Shown here: one piece after another, positions 1-4,417 of the stretch | How positions within the stretch are numbered: position 1 is the stretch's first letter | How the letters are laid out: every line of letters starts with the position of its first letter | Assembly (NCBI GenBank): GCA_012270625.1 | Contig: JAAXHZ010000082.1 | Location: 1-5,188 of the forward strand | DNA: 5,188 bases | Reading direction: 5' to 3' | Source: Dehalococcoidia bacterium | GTDB lineage: Bacteria > Chloroflexota > Dehalococcoidia > SAR202 > UBA11138 | Notes under the pieces: generated by a model | Told to the model about the DNA's origin: nothing | What the model saw: only the letters and a program-made list of their open reading frames with translations | Databases searched by the model: none | Program-made: the position numbers and the translations under genes

Positions 1-848
1 GACTTCACCGCCGCGTCGGCCATCTCGTACCCGATGGTGAACTCTTTCTCGGTAGCCAGCGCGAGAACAGTCGAGCCGGCGCCGGACAGGAACGCTCCGA
101 GCGCGCCCGCCCCCAAGGCTGCCCGGATGATGTTGTTCATCGGGAAGAATATGGTCTGCCGCGCTGGCTGGTGCAGCCGGTCGTTGGTCGCCACGCTCAG
201 GCGGTCCAGATCGCCGGTCGCCATCGCGCTAACGAGAAGCGCGGCCCTGCCTATATTGAATACGGCGTCCGACCTGGGGACCTCGCTGCCCAGAAGCCCT
301 CGCGCCTCTTCGGTAGGCATGGAGACATCCGGGATGTAGAGCACCGCTGACAGCGTCTCAGGTACAGGCACCGATGCGCTGACGATCCTGTCGTCGTGGC
401 TGACCGCCACCTGCATCCCGCCATAGATGGCGGGCGCGACGTTGTCCGGATGGCCCTCTATGGACGTTGCGATCTGCAACAGGTCATCCTTCTCGAAATG
501 CCCGCCGCACAGCTCATTCCCAACGGTCAGTCCGGAGACCAGCGCTGCCGAGCTCGAACCGAGGCCCCGGGTCGTTGGAATATCGTTGTGGCACCGCACC
601 GACATAGGCGGCGTGGGCTGATCGCACTCCTCGAATATCCGCTTGATGCAGCGATAGACGAGGTTGGACTTGTCCCTCGGCAGCTCGTCCTCGCCCTGTC
701 CCAAAATCTCGAATCCCGACTTGCCGACCTCGACGGTGACCGTGTTCCAGATGTCCAGCGCGATCCCCAGGCAGTCGAAGCCTGGGCCCATGTTCGCCGA
801 GGTCGCGGGCGCCTTTACGGTGACTTCACCCTCGTGAGTAGCTTCCAA
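1..848 (-). CDS. thrB: Homoserine kinase ThrB (3' end outside window)
   Basis: This gene encodes a GHMP-family kinase that phosphorylates L-homoserine with ATP, the step before threonine synthase, in the cytoplasm. The frame is open with no stop from 848 to the window edge and gives 282 residues. Homoserine kinases are usually about 300 residues, so only the extreme C-terminus is missing. Visible motifs, numbered from the chosen start, are the N-terminal APATSANMGPGFD block (13-25), the ATP-binding GLGSSSAA loop (95-102), EGHPDN (131-136) and the C-terminal LSGAGST motif (254-260). There is no ATG before the APATSAN block. An in-frame TAG at 900-902 limits the start to TTG codons at 888-890, 876-878 or 846-848. 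The last is preferred: it lies 1 nt after the hicA stop, has a GGAG-like element about 11 nt upstream, and gives a normal N-terminus. It is the last gene visible in the operon. Family assignment is secure; the exact start is inferred. Confidence 0.95.
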   Translation of the reverse strand, partial: MEATHEGEVTVKAPATSANMGPGFDCLGIALDIWNTVTVEVGKSGFEILGQGEDELPRDKSNLVYRCIKRIFEECDQPTPPMSVRCHNDIPTTRGLGSSSAALVSGLTVGNELCGGHFEKDDLLQIATSIEGHPDNVAPAIYGGMQVAVSHDDRIVSASVPVPETLSAVLYIPDVSMPTEEARGLLGSEVPRSDAVFNIGRAALLVSAMATGDLDRLSVATNDRLHQPARQTIFFPMNNIIRAALGAGALGAFLSGAGSTVLALATEKEFTIGYEMADAAVK

Positions 849-849
849 G

Positions 850-1080
850 TTATAGCTGGCTCCACTCTTGGAGATCAATTTGGCGTCCAATGATTCGTTC
901 TACTTGGCGAACCATCATTCGAATCTGCGACACAGAATACTCTGAGTTCGATGGAATCGTGAGACGGTGATTTCCAAGCACCATGAACTGATGCCGGGAA
1001 CCAGAAAAAGGACCATCGAATCCAAAGTTGCGAAGCTTCCTGACGAACACCCTTCGACTACACGGCGTCCACCGGTTCAC
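850..1080 (-). CDS. hicA: HicA-family toxin-like protein (mRNA interferase fold)
   Basis: This is a 76-residue protein resembling HicA-type toxins, small dsRBD-fold ribonucleases that cleave mRNA and are neutralised by HicB. Visible family features are the N-terminal helix with KLRNFGF (15-21), the GPFSGSRHQF segment carrying the expected catalytic histidine (H30), RLTIPSN (39-45) and a C-terminal helical part ending in EW. The GTG at 1078-1080 was chosen because a GGAG ribosome binding site lies 7 nt upstream (1088-1091) and because it gives the usual short N-terminus before the first helix. A more distal GTG at 1105-1107 would add nine residues unlike the family. The gene overlaps the end of hicB by 23 nt, and its TAA lies 1 nt before the proposed thrB start. 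It belongs to the HicA subgroup with a longer tail, often paired with a short HicB. Toxic activity is inferred from family only. Confidence 0.85.
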   Translation of the reverse strand: MNRWTPCSRRVFVRKLRNFGFDGPFSGSRHQFMVLGNHRLTIPSNSEYSVSQIRMMVRQVERIIGRQIDLQEWSQL

Positions 1081-1366
1081 GTCTTGGCTCCGTGTTAAGG
1101 TCAACACCGCCGACTACTGGTAGGACATGTCCCAGTTTGAGACCCACCAGTATCCAGTCTTCAAGTGTTGCCCGCAATTCCGCTTCGCATTCCTTCAGGG
1201 TGTTTCCAAACGCCAGCACACCGGGACAAGGCGGGATGCTCCCACCGTATGTCCCATCTTCGAGCTTGTCGTACTCGGCCTGCTCCATGGCCTGCTCGAT
1301 GTAGTCGCTCAATATACGTCCTACATACACTGGCGGCTCCTGCAAGTTTGGAGTATGTCCCGTCAT
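1058..1366 (-). CDS. hicB: HicB-family antitoxin-like protein
   Basis: This 102-residue protein is the antitoxin partner of the HicA-like gene immediately downstream. The partial RNase H-like HicB fold is recognisable from YDKLEDGTYGGSIP (32-45), CPGVLAFGNTLKECEAEL (47-64), a helix with LEDWILVGLKLG (68-79) and LPVVGGVDLN (82-91). Nothing after the fold resembles the ribbon-helix-helix or HTH DNA-binding domain of larger HicB proteins, so autorepression is not obvious. The ATG at 1364-1366 overlaps the TGA of the aminotransferase gene as ATGA. An alternative start is GTG at 1328-1330, which has a CAGGAG site 6 nt upstream and would give a 90-residue protein beginning just before the conserved VGRILSDYIEQAM segment. 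Both are plausible. The antitoxin-first order and overlap with hicA are typical of many hicBA loci. Its position inside an amino-acid biosynthesis operon is unusual. Confidence 0.85.
   Translation of the reverse strand: MTGHTPNLQEPPVYVGRILSDYIEQAMEQAEYDKLEDGTYGGSIPPCPGVLAFGNTLKECEAELRATLEDWILVGLKLGHVLPVVGGVDLNTEPRREPVDAV
1088..1091 (-). promoter_or_regulatory. Ribosome binding site for hicA inside the hicB coding region
   Basis: GGAG lies 7 nt upstream of the GTG at 1078-1080 and sits within the last codons of hicB. It supports the 76-residue hicA start over the distal GTG at 1105-1107. Confidence 0.6.
1337..1342 (-). promoter_or_regulatory. Possible ribosome binding site for a shorter hicB start
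   Basis: CAGGAG lies 6 nt upstream of an in-frame GTG at 1328-1330. It competes with the ATG at 1364-1366, which has no well-spaced site and would rely on ATGA coupling to the aminotransferase stop. Confidence 0.45.
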
Positions 1367-2268
1367 TCTTCCAGCCGGGCCAGGTACTGGCCCGCAACGT
1401 CAAGTCCGACCATACCGCTGTAAGCCCGAGTGAGCCTGTCAGTCACCGGGCCTGGGACAGAGCCATCTGCCACCGACGACCCGTTGACCGAAGACACCGG
1501 GCATATGCAGAAGCTCGTCGAGGTGACGAACGCCTCGTCCGCGGTGTAGGCGTCGTACAGGTCGATGTCCGTCTCCTGGACCTCTATCCCCAGCTCCTGG
1601 GCCAGCTCGATCGTCACACGACGGCTGATACCGGAGAGTATGAACTGCTCCCTCGGGGTCATTACGACGCCGTCTTTGACTATGAAGATGTTGCTGCCCG
1701 GCCCCTCTGAGAGGTTGCCGTTCGTGTCCAGCAGAATCGGCCAGGCGTTGGGGTTCTGCGACGTGACTTCAAGGGTCGCCTGGACTAGGTTGACGTAGTT
1801 GTGCACCTTTGCGCGGGGACTCTGCGCTTCGGGCGGGGTTCGCCGCACCGACGGCACTACCACCGGCAGACCATCACGATAGTAGGCTGCCCTCGCCTTG
1901 AAGGGCAGCGGAACGCACTCGATAATTATGGACGGCTTGTCCTCGCCGTCAACGGTGACGCCACGGGTCACGCGCTGCGTCACCCAGTAGTCATCGTCAT
2001 CGTCGATAAGCGGCAGGTTCGTCTCGAGCACTTCCATCGTCAGGCGCGCGAATTCCTGTTTGGTTATACCGGGGTCGATGCGCATGTACTTCAGCGAGTG
2101 GAAGAATCGATCCAGGTGTTCATCCAGCCGGAAGATGCGGCCACAGAACGTTCGCGTCGTGTCGAACACCGCGTCACCCTGCAGGAAGCCCCTGTCTCTG
2201 ATCGAGATCACGGCCTCGCTCTCCGGAACGATCTGACCATTTACGTAAGCGACTCTCTCATTTGCCAT
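1363..2268 (-). CDS. Class IV PLP-dependent aminotransferase, branched-chain (IlvE-like)
   Basis: This 301-residue fold-type IV aminotransferase has the usual length for the IlvE/D-amino-acid transaminase family. Visible features are the N-terminal DRGFLQGDAVFDTTRTFCG block (25-43), FRLDEHLDRF (46-55), the QRVTRG segment (98-103), the Schiff-base lysine K154 in SPRAKVHNYVN, EGPGSNIF (188-195) with the cofactor-binding glutamate E188, LSGISRR (211-217) and TSTSF (249-253) for phosphate contact. The likely reaction is reversible transfer of an amino group between glutamate/2-oxoglutarate and branched-chain keto acids in the cytosol. D-amino-acid or other substrates cannot be excluded, so no gene symbol is given. 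The ATG at 2266-2268 has a strong AGGGAG site (2275-2280) 6 nt upstream. The gene starts 15 nt after the regulator gene, and its stop overlaps the hicB start. Co-transcription with thrB supports a threonine/isoleucine context. Confidence 0.9.
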   Translation of the reverse strand: MANERVAYVNGQIVPESEAVISIRDRGFLQGDAVFDTTRTFCGRIFRLDEHLDRFFHSLKYMRIDPGITKQEFARLTMEVLETNLPLIDDDDDYWVTQRVTRGVTVDGEDKPSIIIECVPLPFKARAAYYRDGLPVVVPSVRRTPPEAQSPRAKVHNYVNLVQATLEVTSQNPNAWPILLDTNGNLSEGPGSNIFIVKDGVVMTPREQFILSGISRRVTIELAQELGIEVQETDIDLYDAYTADEAFVTSTSFCICPVSSVNGSSVADGSVPGPVTDRLTRAYSGMVGLDVAGQYLARLEE

Positions 2269-2283
2269 GTTCTTCTCCCTTGT

Positions 2284-2964
2284 CTAGGTTGACTCCCTGA
2301 ACCTGTATCCTACGTTCCAGATGGTCTCGATGAAGTTGTGGTCGGCGTCTTCTATCTTGCTTCTGAGACGGCGTATGTGAACGTCCACCGTTCTCGTGCC
2401 TCCGAAGTACTCGTAGCCCCATATCTGGTTGAGCAGAGCGTCCCTGGAGAACACCCTTCCGGGGTTCTCAGCCAACAGCTTGAGCAGCTCATACTCCTTG
2501 AACCTCAGTCCGATTCTGTCGCCCCTGATGGTGACCTCGTAGCTGGAGGTGTCGATCTGCAGGTCGCCCGCCCGAATGATGTGGCTGTCCTTGTCGGCTG
2601 CATTATCGCCGGCCCTGAGCGCGCGCTGAGCGCGAACCACCAGCTCATCCGGGTCTGGCGGACTGACGATGAAATCGGTCAGTCGAAGGCTCGCGTCGAG
2701 ATTCGGCACGCGGCCGCGCGGCACTAAGGCTATCGTGTGAGCTTCTGACTCCTCACAGGCCTGGAGGCAGCGCGTGATTTCCATTGAGGTCATATATCCG
2801 GTGTCGAGCAGGACCAGCTGCGGGCTGTCTCCGGCGCCTTCGCCGAGCGCGGAGAGGTCTTCGTCGGAAGACATCAGAACGCAGCTCATACCCTGGCGTC
2901 TCAGCAAGGCTACCAGTTCATGCTCCTCGCTCACGCTATGAGCACGCGATCGCTCGAGGGCCAT
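2284..2964 (-). CDS. OmpR/PhoB-type winged-helix regulator with degenerate receiver
   Basis: This 226-residue cytoplasmic transcription factor has receiver-like and winged-helix domains. The N-terminal part (about 1-118) follows receiver topology. E13/E14 occupy the acidic-pair position and D54 in LVLLDTG matches the phospho-acceptor. The conserved Thr/Ser after beta-4 is V81 (TIALVPR), and the conserved Lys after beta-5 is S101 (DFIVSPPDPDEL), so classical phosphorylation switching is doubtful. The C-terminal part (about 130-224) is a standard OmpR DNA-binding domain, with LRFKEYELLKLLAENPGRVFSR, the recognition-helix segment RTVDVHIRRLRSKIE (191-205) and the wing IETIWNVGYRF. The ATG at 2962-2964 has an AAGGAG site 5 nt upstream and aligns D54 with the canonical position. 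A longer GTG form from 3039 would include the promoter and was rejected. No histidine kinase gene is adjacent. As first gene of the operon it may regulate the downstream genes, which is inferred. Confidence 0.9.
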   Translation of the reverse strand: MALERSRAHSVSEEHELVALLRRQGMSCVLMSSDEDLSALGEGAGDSPQLVLLDTGYMTSMEITRCLQACEESEAHTIALVPRGRVPNLDASLRLTDFIVSPPDPDELVVRAQRALRAGDNAADKDSHIIRAGDLQIDTSSYEVTIRGDRIGLRFKEYELLKLLAENPGRVFSRDALLNQIWGYEYFGGTRTVDVHIRRLRSKIEDADHNFIETIWNVGYRFREST

Positions 2965-2969
2965 CCAGG

Positions 2970-2975
2970 CTCCTT
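2970..2975 (-). promoter_or_regulatory. Ribosome binding site fixing the regulator start
   Basis: AAGGAG lies 5 nt before the ATG at 2962-2964. It decides that the regulator begins there rather than at the upstream in-frame GTG at 3037-3039, which has no comparable site. Confidence 0.8.
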
Positions 2976-2979
2976 CTGT

Positions 2980-2998
2980 CCCACACGGCAAGTGTGAG
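2980..2998 (-). promoter_or_regulatory. Leader hairpin upstream of the regulator RBS
   Basis: On the minus strand, CTCACAC-TTGCC-GTGTGGG can form a 7-bp stem with one G-T pair and a 5-nt loop. It lies in the short 5' leader just before the ribosome binding site. It could modulate translation or stabilise the mRNA, or it could be a chance structure. There is no T-run, so it is not an obvious attenuator. Confidence 0.3.
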
Positions 2999-3019
2999 GG
3001 GAAGATTCTATGGAAGACA

Positions 3020-3028
3020 AGTATATCA
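3020..3028 (-). promoter_or_regulatory. Extended -10 promoter for the regulator-aminotransferase-hicBA-thrB operon
   Basis: The minus strand carries TGATATACT, a TGn extended -10 with a hexamer one base from TATAAT. No good -35 hexamer is seen 16-18 nt upstream, as is common for extended -10 promoters. Transcription would start near 3013 and leave a leader of roughly 50 nt before the ATG at 2964. This is the best candidate found for the minus-strand operon; no mapping data support it. Confidence 0.5.
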
Positions 3029-3140
3029 GAGTCGTCCACCGTAGTCTGACGGAGTGTGATTGATGCCGAACCTGTTTCAATTTAGGTGGACTCCGTGTAA
3101 GACACCCCACCACCTCCGGATTGCCGAGCGGCGAGCCACT

Positions 3141-3172
3141 TCGTGGGTTCCGGCTTTCGCCGGAATGACGGA
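3141..3172. repeat. Palindromic intergenic repeat of the GTCATTCCGGCGAAAGCC type
   Basis: TTCCGGC-TTTC-GCCGGAA forms a perfect 7-bp stem with a 4-nt loop (3148-3165). It is flanked by GTGGG on one side and TGACGG on the other. Read on the minus strand it gives CGTCATTCCGGCGAAAGCCGG, which closely resembles short dispersed intergenic repeats recalled from many bacterial genomes, whose shadow translation contains SGESRNP. Only one copy lies in the window, so its repeat nature rests on recall rather than on a second copy here. It may act as a transcript-stabilising hairpin or be an immobile repeat remnant. Confidence 0.6.
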
Positions 3173-3309
3173 AAGAGCGACGCCTACCAAACTGGAACCG
3201 TGGCTTCCTACTAATCTGATACAGGTTCCCCTCATAAGTCCCCGATGCGTGGTCAATAGTGTGGCTGGGGGAGGCTCTCACTCCTCACTCCTCTCCACTC
3301 ACTCCCCGG

Positions 3310-3329
3310 AAATTGCACTTATGCAATTT
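3310..3329. repeat. Perfect 8-bp inverted repeat upstream of the tRNA promoter
   Basis: AAATTGCA-CTTA-TGCAATTT is a symmetric AT-rich palindrome with a 4-nt centre, ending 19 nt before the -35 box of the tRNA promoter. It could be an operator for a dimeric regulator or a weak bidirectional terminator. The sequence alone does not decide. Confidence 0.45.
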
Positions 3330-3348
3330 TCTCCTTATCGTGATCACG

Positions 3349-3377
3349 TTGACCTGAGACGCGCGCGACGCTACAAT
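3349..3377 (+). promoter_or_regulatory. Sigma70-type promoter for tRNA-Asp
   Basis: TTGACC (3349-3354) and TACAAT (3372-3377) are separated by exactly 17 nt, each one mismatch from consensus. The expected start site near 3384 is a few bases before the mature tRNA 5' end at 3390. The GC-rich stretch between -10 and tRNA is typical of stable RNA promoters. Confidence 0.8.
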
Positions 3378-3389
3378 TCTTTCTCGCGC

Positions 3390-3466
3390 GGCCCCGTGGT
3401 GTAGCGGTTTAACATACTGCCCTGTCAAGGCAGAGATCGCCGGTTCGAATCCGGTCGGGGTCGCCA
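3390..3466 (+). tRNA. tRNA-Asp (anticodon GTC), CCA encoded
   Basis: This is a complete 77-nt cloverleaf. The acceptor stem GGCCCCG pairs with CGGGGTC, with one G-T pair. The D arm is GTGT/ACAT. The anticodon stem CTGCC/GGCAG closes the loop CTGTCAA, with anticodon GTC at 3424-3426. The T arm is GCCGG-TTCGAAT-CCGGT. Discriminator G and an encoded CCA end the gene at 3466. It decodes GAC/GAU. A good promoter precedes it. No clear terminator follows, so transcription may continue into the downstream plus-strand genes. Confidence 0.97.
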
Positions 3467-3759
3467 GATACTTCCTCTATCGCTATCGCGCTCGCTACTT
3501 CTTTGAAATCACGCCTCATGAGAGTCTGGTCGGCTGGGCGAGGCGCCATGAGGATCAGCAATCCGCCCATTATGATCCCTCTGTAGTCAGTCTGCTGACA
3601 CTCGCGGAGTCCTCTTGGATTGATGACCTGTCCGCACTCGGCGATCGATTCACTCGGACGTTCGTCGATGTAAGACCACCGCAGGCAGTATTAGATTCTG
3701 ATCGCACCGCAGGCCATCGCATCGGTATCCCTACCTGGATCTATCAATGCCCGAAATAA
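3466..3759 (+). pseudogene. Start-less open frame, possible 3' remnant of an unrecognised gene
   Basis: I do not recognise this frame. It stays open for about 97 codons after the tRNA and ends at TAA 3757-3759, 13 nt inside the DUF4160 gene. Its translation has a protein-like mix of hydrophobic and charged residues, including SLLTLAESSWIDDLSALGD, RTFVDVRPPQAVLDSDRTAG and a final GIPTWIYQCPK. No ATG, GTG or TTG occurs in frame; the frame also runs back through the tRNA to a TGA at 3355-3357 without a start. A 5'-truncated gene that was once translationally coupled to DUF4160 would explain this. Chance openness in non-coding DNA is the alternative. Confidence 0.3.
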
Positions 3760-4004
3760 GCCGATTCTTCGGTATCATCATCGCTATCTACTACGATGAC
3801 CATGCACCACCCCACTTCCATGCGAAGTATGGTGGAACTGAAGCGACGATTAGGATCGCCGACGGAACCGTTGAGGGTGATCTTCCCAGGCGTGTCAGGG
3901 GCCTTGTGCTAGAATGGCTCGACATTCACCGTGATGAACTCTCGGTAAACTGGCAGTGTGCGGAGGATCATCTACCAATGCAACGGATTCCTCCTTTAGA
4001 ATAG
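3747..4004 (+). CDS. DUF4160 domain protein
   Basis: This 85-residue protein is the usual size of the DUF4160 family, whose biochemical role is not established. Signature features are the N-terminal PEISRFFGIIIAIYYDDH, the histidine-rich PPHFHAKYG motif (21-29, with H19, H23 and H25), LPRRVRGLVLEW (47-58) and the C-terminal ELSVNWQ...IPPLE. The clustered histidines could bind metal or act in catalysis, which is inference. The ATG at 3747 has no convincing ribosome binding site. It overlaps the end of the upstream start-less frame, so coupling or leaderless-type initiation is possible. DUF2442 follows after 5 nt, and this pairing recurs in many bacteria. The unit has toxin-antitoxin-like traits: two tiny genes, tight spacing and patchy distribution. 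Base composition looks less GC-rich than the minus-strand operon, consistent with transfer. Confidence 0.88.
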   Translation: MPEISRFFGIIIAIYYDDHAPPHFHAKYGGTEATIRIADGTVEGDLPRRVRGLVLEWLDIHRDELSVNWQCAEDHLPMQRIPPLE

Positions 4005-4009
4005 ATACT

Positions 4010-4252
4010 ATGTTCAATGTCGTCGAAGCCCGCTATATAGACGAATTCGTCATCTGGCTACGATTTGAGGATGGAACAGTCGGCGAGATCGATTTATCCG
4101 ATCGACTGTTCGGCCCGGTCTTTGAACCACTCAGGGAGCGCGAGTACTTCCAGCGGTTCGAAGTCCACCCTCATCTGAAGACCATAGTCTGGCCAAACGG
4201 CGCAGACTTTGCCCCAGAGTTCCTGTACGAGAGGGCCAAAGTAACGGCTTGA
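4010..4252 (+). CDS. DUF2442 domain protein
   Basis: This 80-residue protein matches the DUF2442 family along its whole length. It shows VVEARYIDEFVIWLRFEDGT (4-23), GEIDLSDRLFGPVFEPL (25-41), YFQRFEVHP (46-54) and the family signature IVWPNGADFAPEFLYE (59-74). The ATG at 4010-4012 was chosen because the family begins there. A GTG at 3956 inside DUF4160 would add 18 residues that lack family character. The start lies 5 nt after the DUF4160 stop with only weak ribosome-binding sequence, so translational coupling is likely. The function is unknown; in the paired unit it may bind its partner, possibly as an antitoxin-like component (inference). A hairpin terminator candidate follows 35 nt downstream. 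Confidence 0.9.
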   Translation: MFNVVEARYIDEFVIWLRFEDGTVGEIDLSDRLFGPVFEPLREREYFQRFEVHPHLKTIVWPNGADFAPEFLYERAKVTA

Positions 4253-4287
4253 TTGGGCGCCGCCACACTTGAGATGCCCTACTGTCA

Positions 4288-4320
4288 AAGCTAAACCCTC
4301 GCACGGAGGGTTCTTAGCTT
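4288..4320. terminator. Hairpin terminator between convergent genes
   Basis: AAGCTAA + ACCCTC pair with GAGGGT + TTAGCTT around a GCACG loop. This gives 13 bp interrupted by a 2-nt bulge (TC, 4312-4313). It lies 35 nt after DUF2442 and about 97 nt beyond the UDP-glucose dehydrogenase stop, so it could serve both strands. T-runs are short: the plus side continues CATTATT, and the minus side has only TTT within and just after the stem. Efficiency is therefore uncertain. Confidence 0.65.
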
Positions 4321-4417
4321 CATTATTCGGTCAGGATCGTCAGCACAACCTCCCGTACGAAAGTTCCTGATTAACGTTCAGAATCGGGAGAGTGTTACCC
4401 CTTACAGCGACACCCAG
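4321..4417. other. Non-coding gap after the UDP-glucose dehydrogenase gene
   Basis: No gene is seen. A second weak structure is possible from CTCCCG (4350-4355) with CGGGAG (4385-4390), extended by GATT/AATC around an AACGTT core. It could be part of the 3' end of the minus-strand transcript. Confidence 0.3.

Larger units (their letters stand above)
2965..3389. other. Intergenic region between the divergent regulator operon and tRNA-Asp
   Basis: No credible gene is seen here. The short open frames on both strands have repeat-derived or low-complexity translations. The region holds the operon promoter and leader, a palindromic repeat (3141-3172), a pyrimidine-rich tract made of CTCACTC-like units (about 3274-3307), an 8-bp inverted repeat (3310-3329) and the tRNA promoter. 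Confidence 0.6.

Noticed and set aside
34..893. Plus-strand open frames over the homoserine kinase region
   Set aside because: They are antisense shadows of thrB; the minus-strand frame carries all GHMP kinase motifs without interruption.
1081..1107. Nine-residue longer HicA from GTG 1105-1107
   Set aside because: The internal GTG at 1078-1080 has a well-spaced GGAG and matches the usual N-terminus.
2965..3039. Longer N-terminus of the regulator from GTG 3037-3039
   Set aside because: It would include the probable -10 box and leader, lacks a ribosome binding site, and shifts the receiver aspartate away from its usual position near 54.
3034..3096. Interleaved inverted repeats (GTCCACC/GGTGGAC and ACGGAGT/ACTCCGT)
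   Set aside because: The arms are in A-B-A'-B' order rather than nested, are widely spaced, and look like chance matches in a short region.
3391..3680. Minus-strand frame running through the tRNA and its 3' flank, with a translation containing DPDRIRTGDL
   Set aside because: That peptide is the well-known antisense reading of a tRNA gene. The rest has no recognisable domain and the frame ends inside the tRNA.
4253..4417. Duplicated tRNA-Asp 3' end (attachment site) downstream of the DUF4160-DUF2442 pair
   Set aside because: No copy of the T-arm or acceptor sequence was found by eye here, and no integrase gene lies in the window, so an integrative element cannot be claimed.
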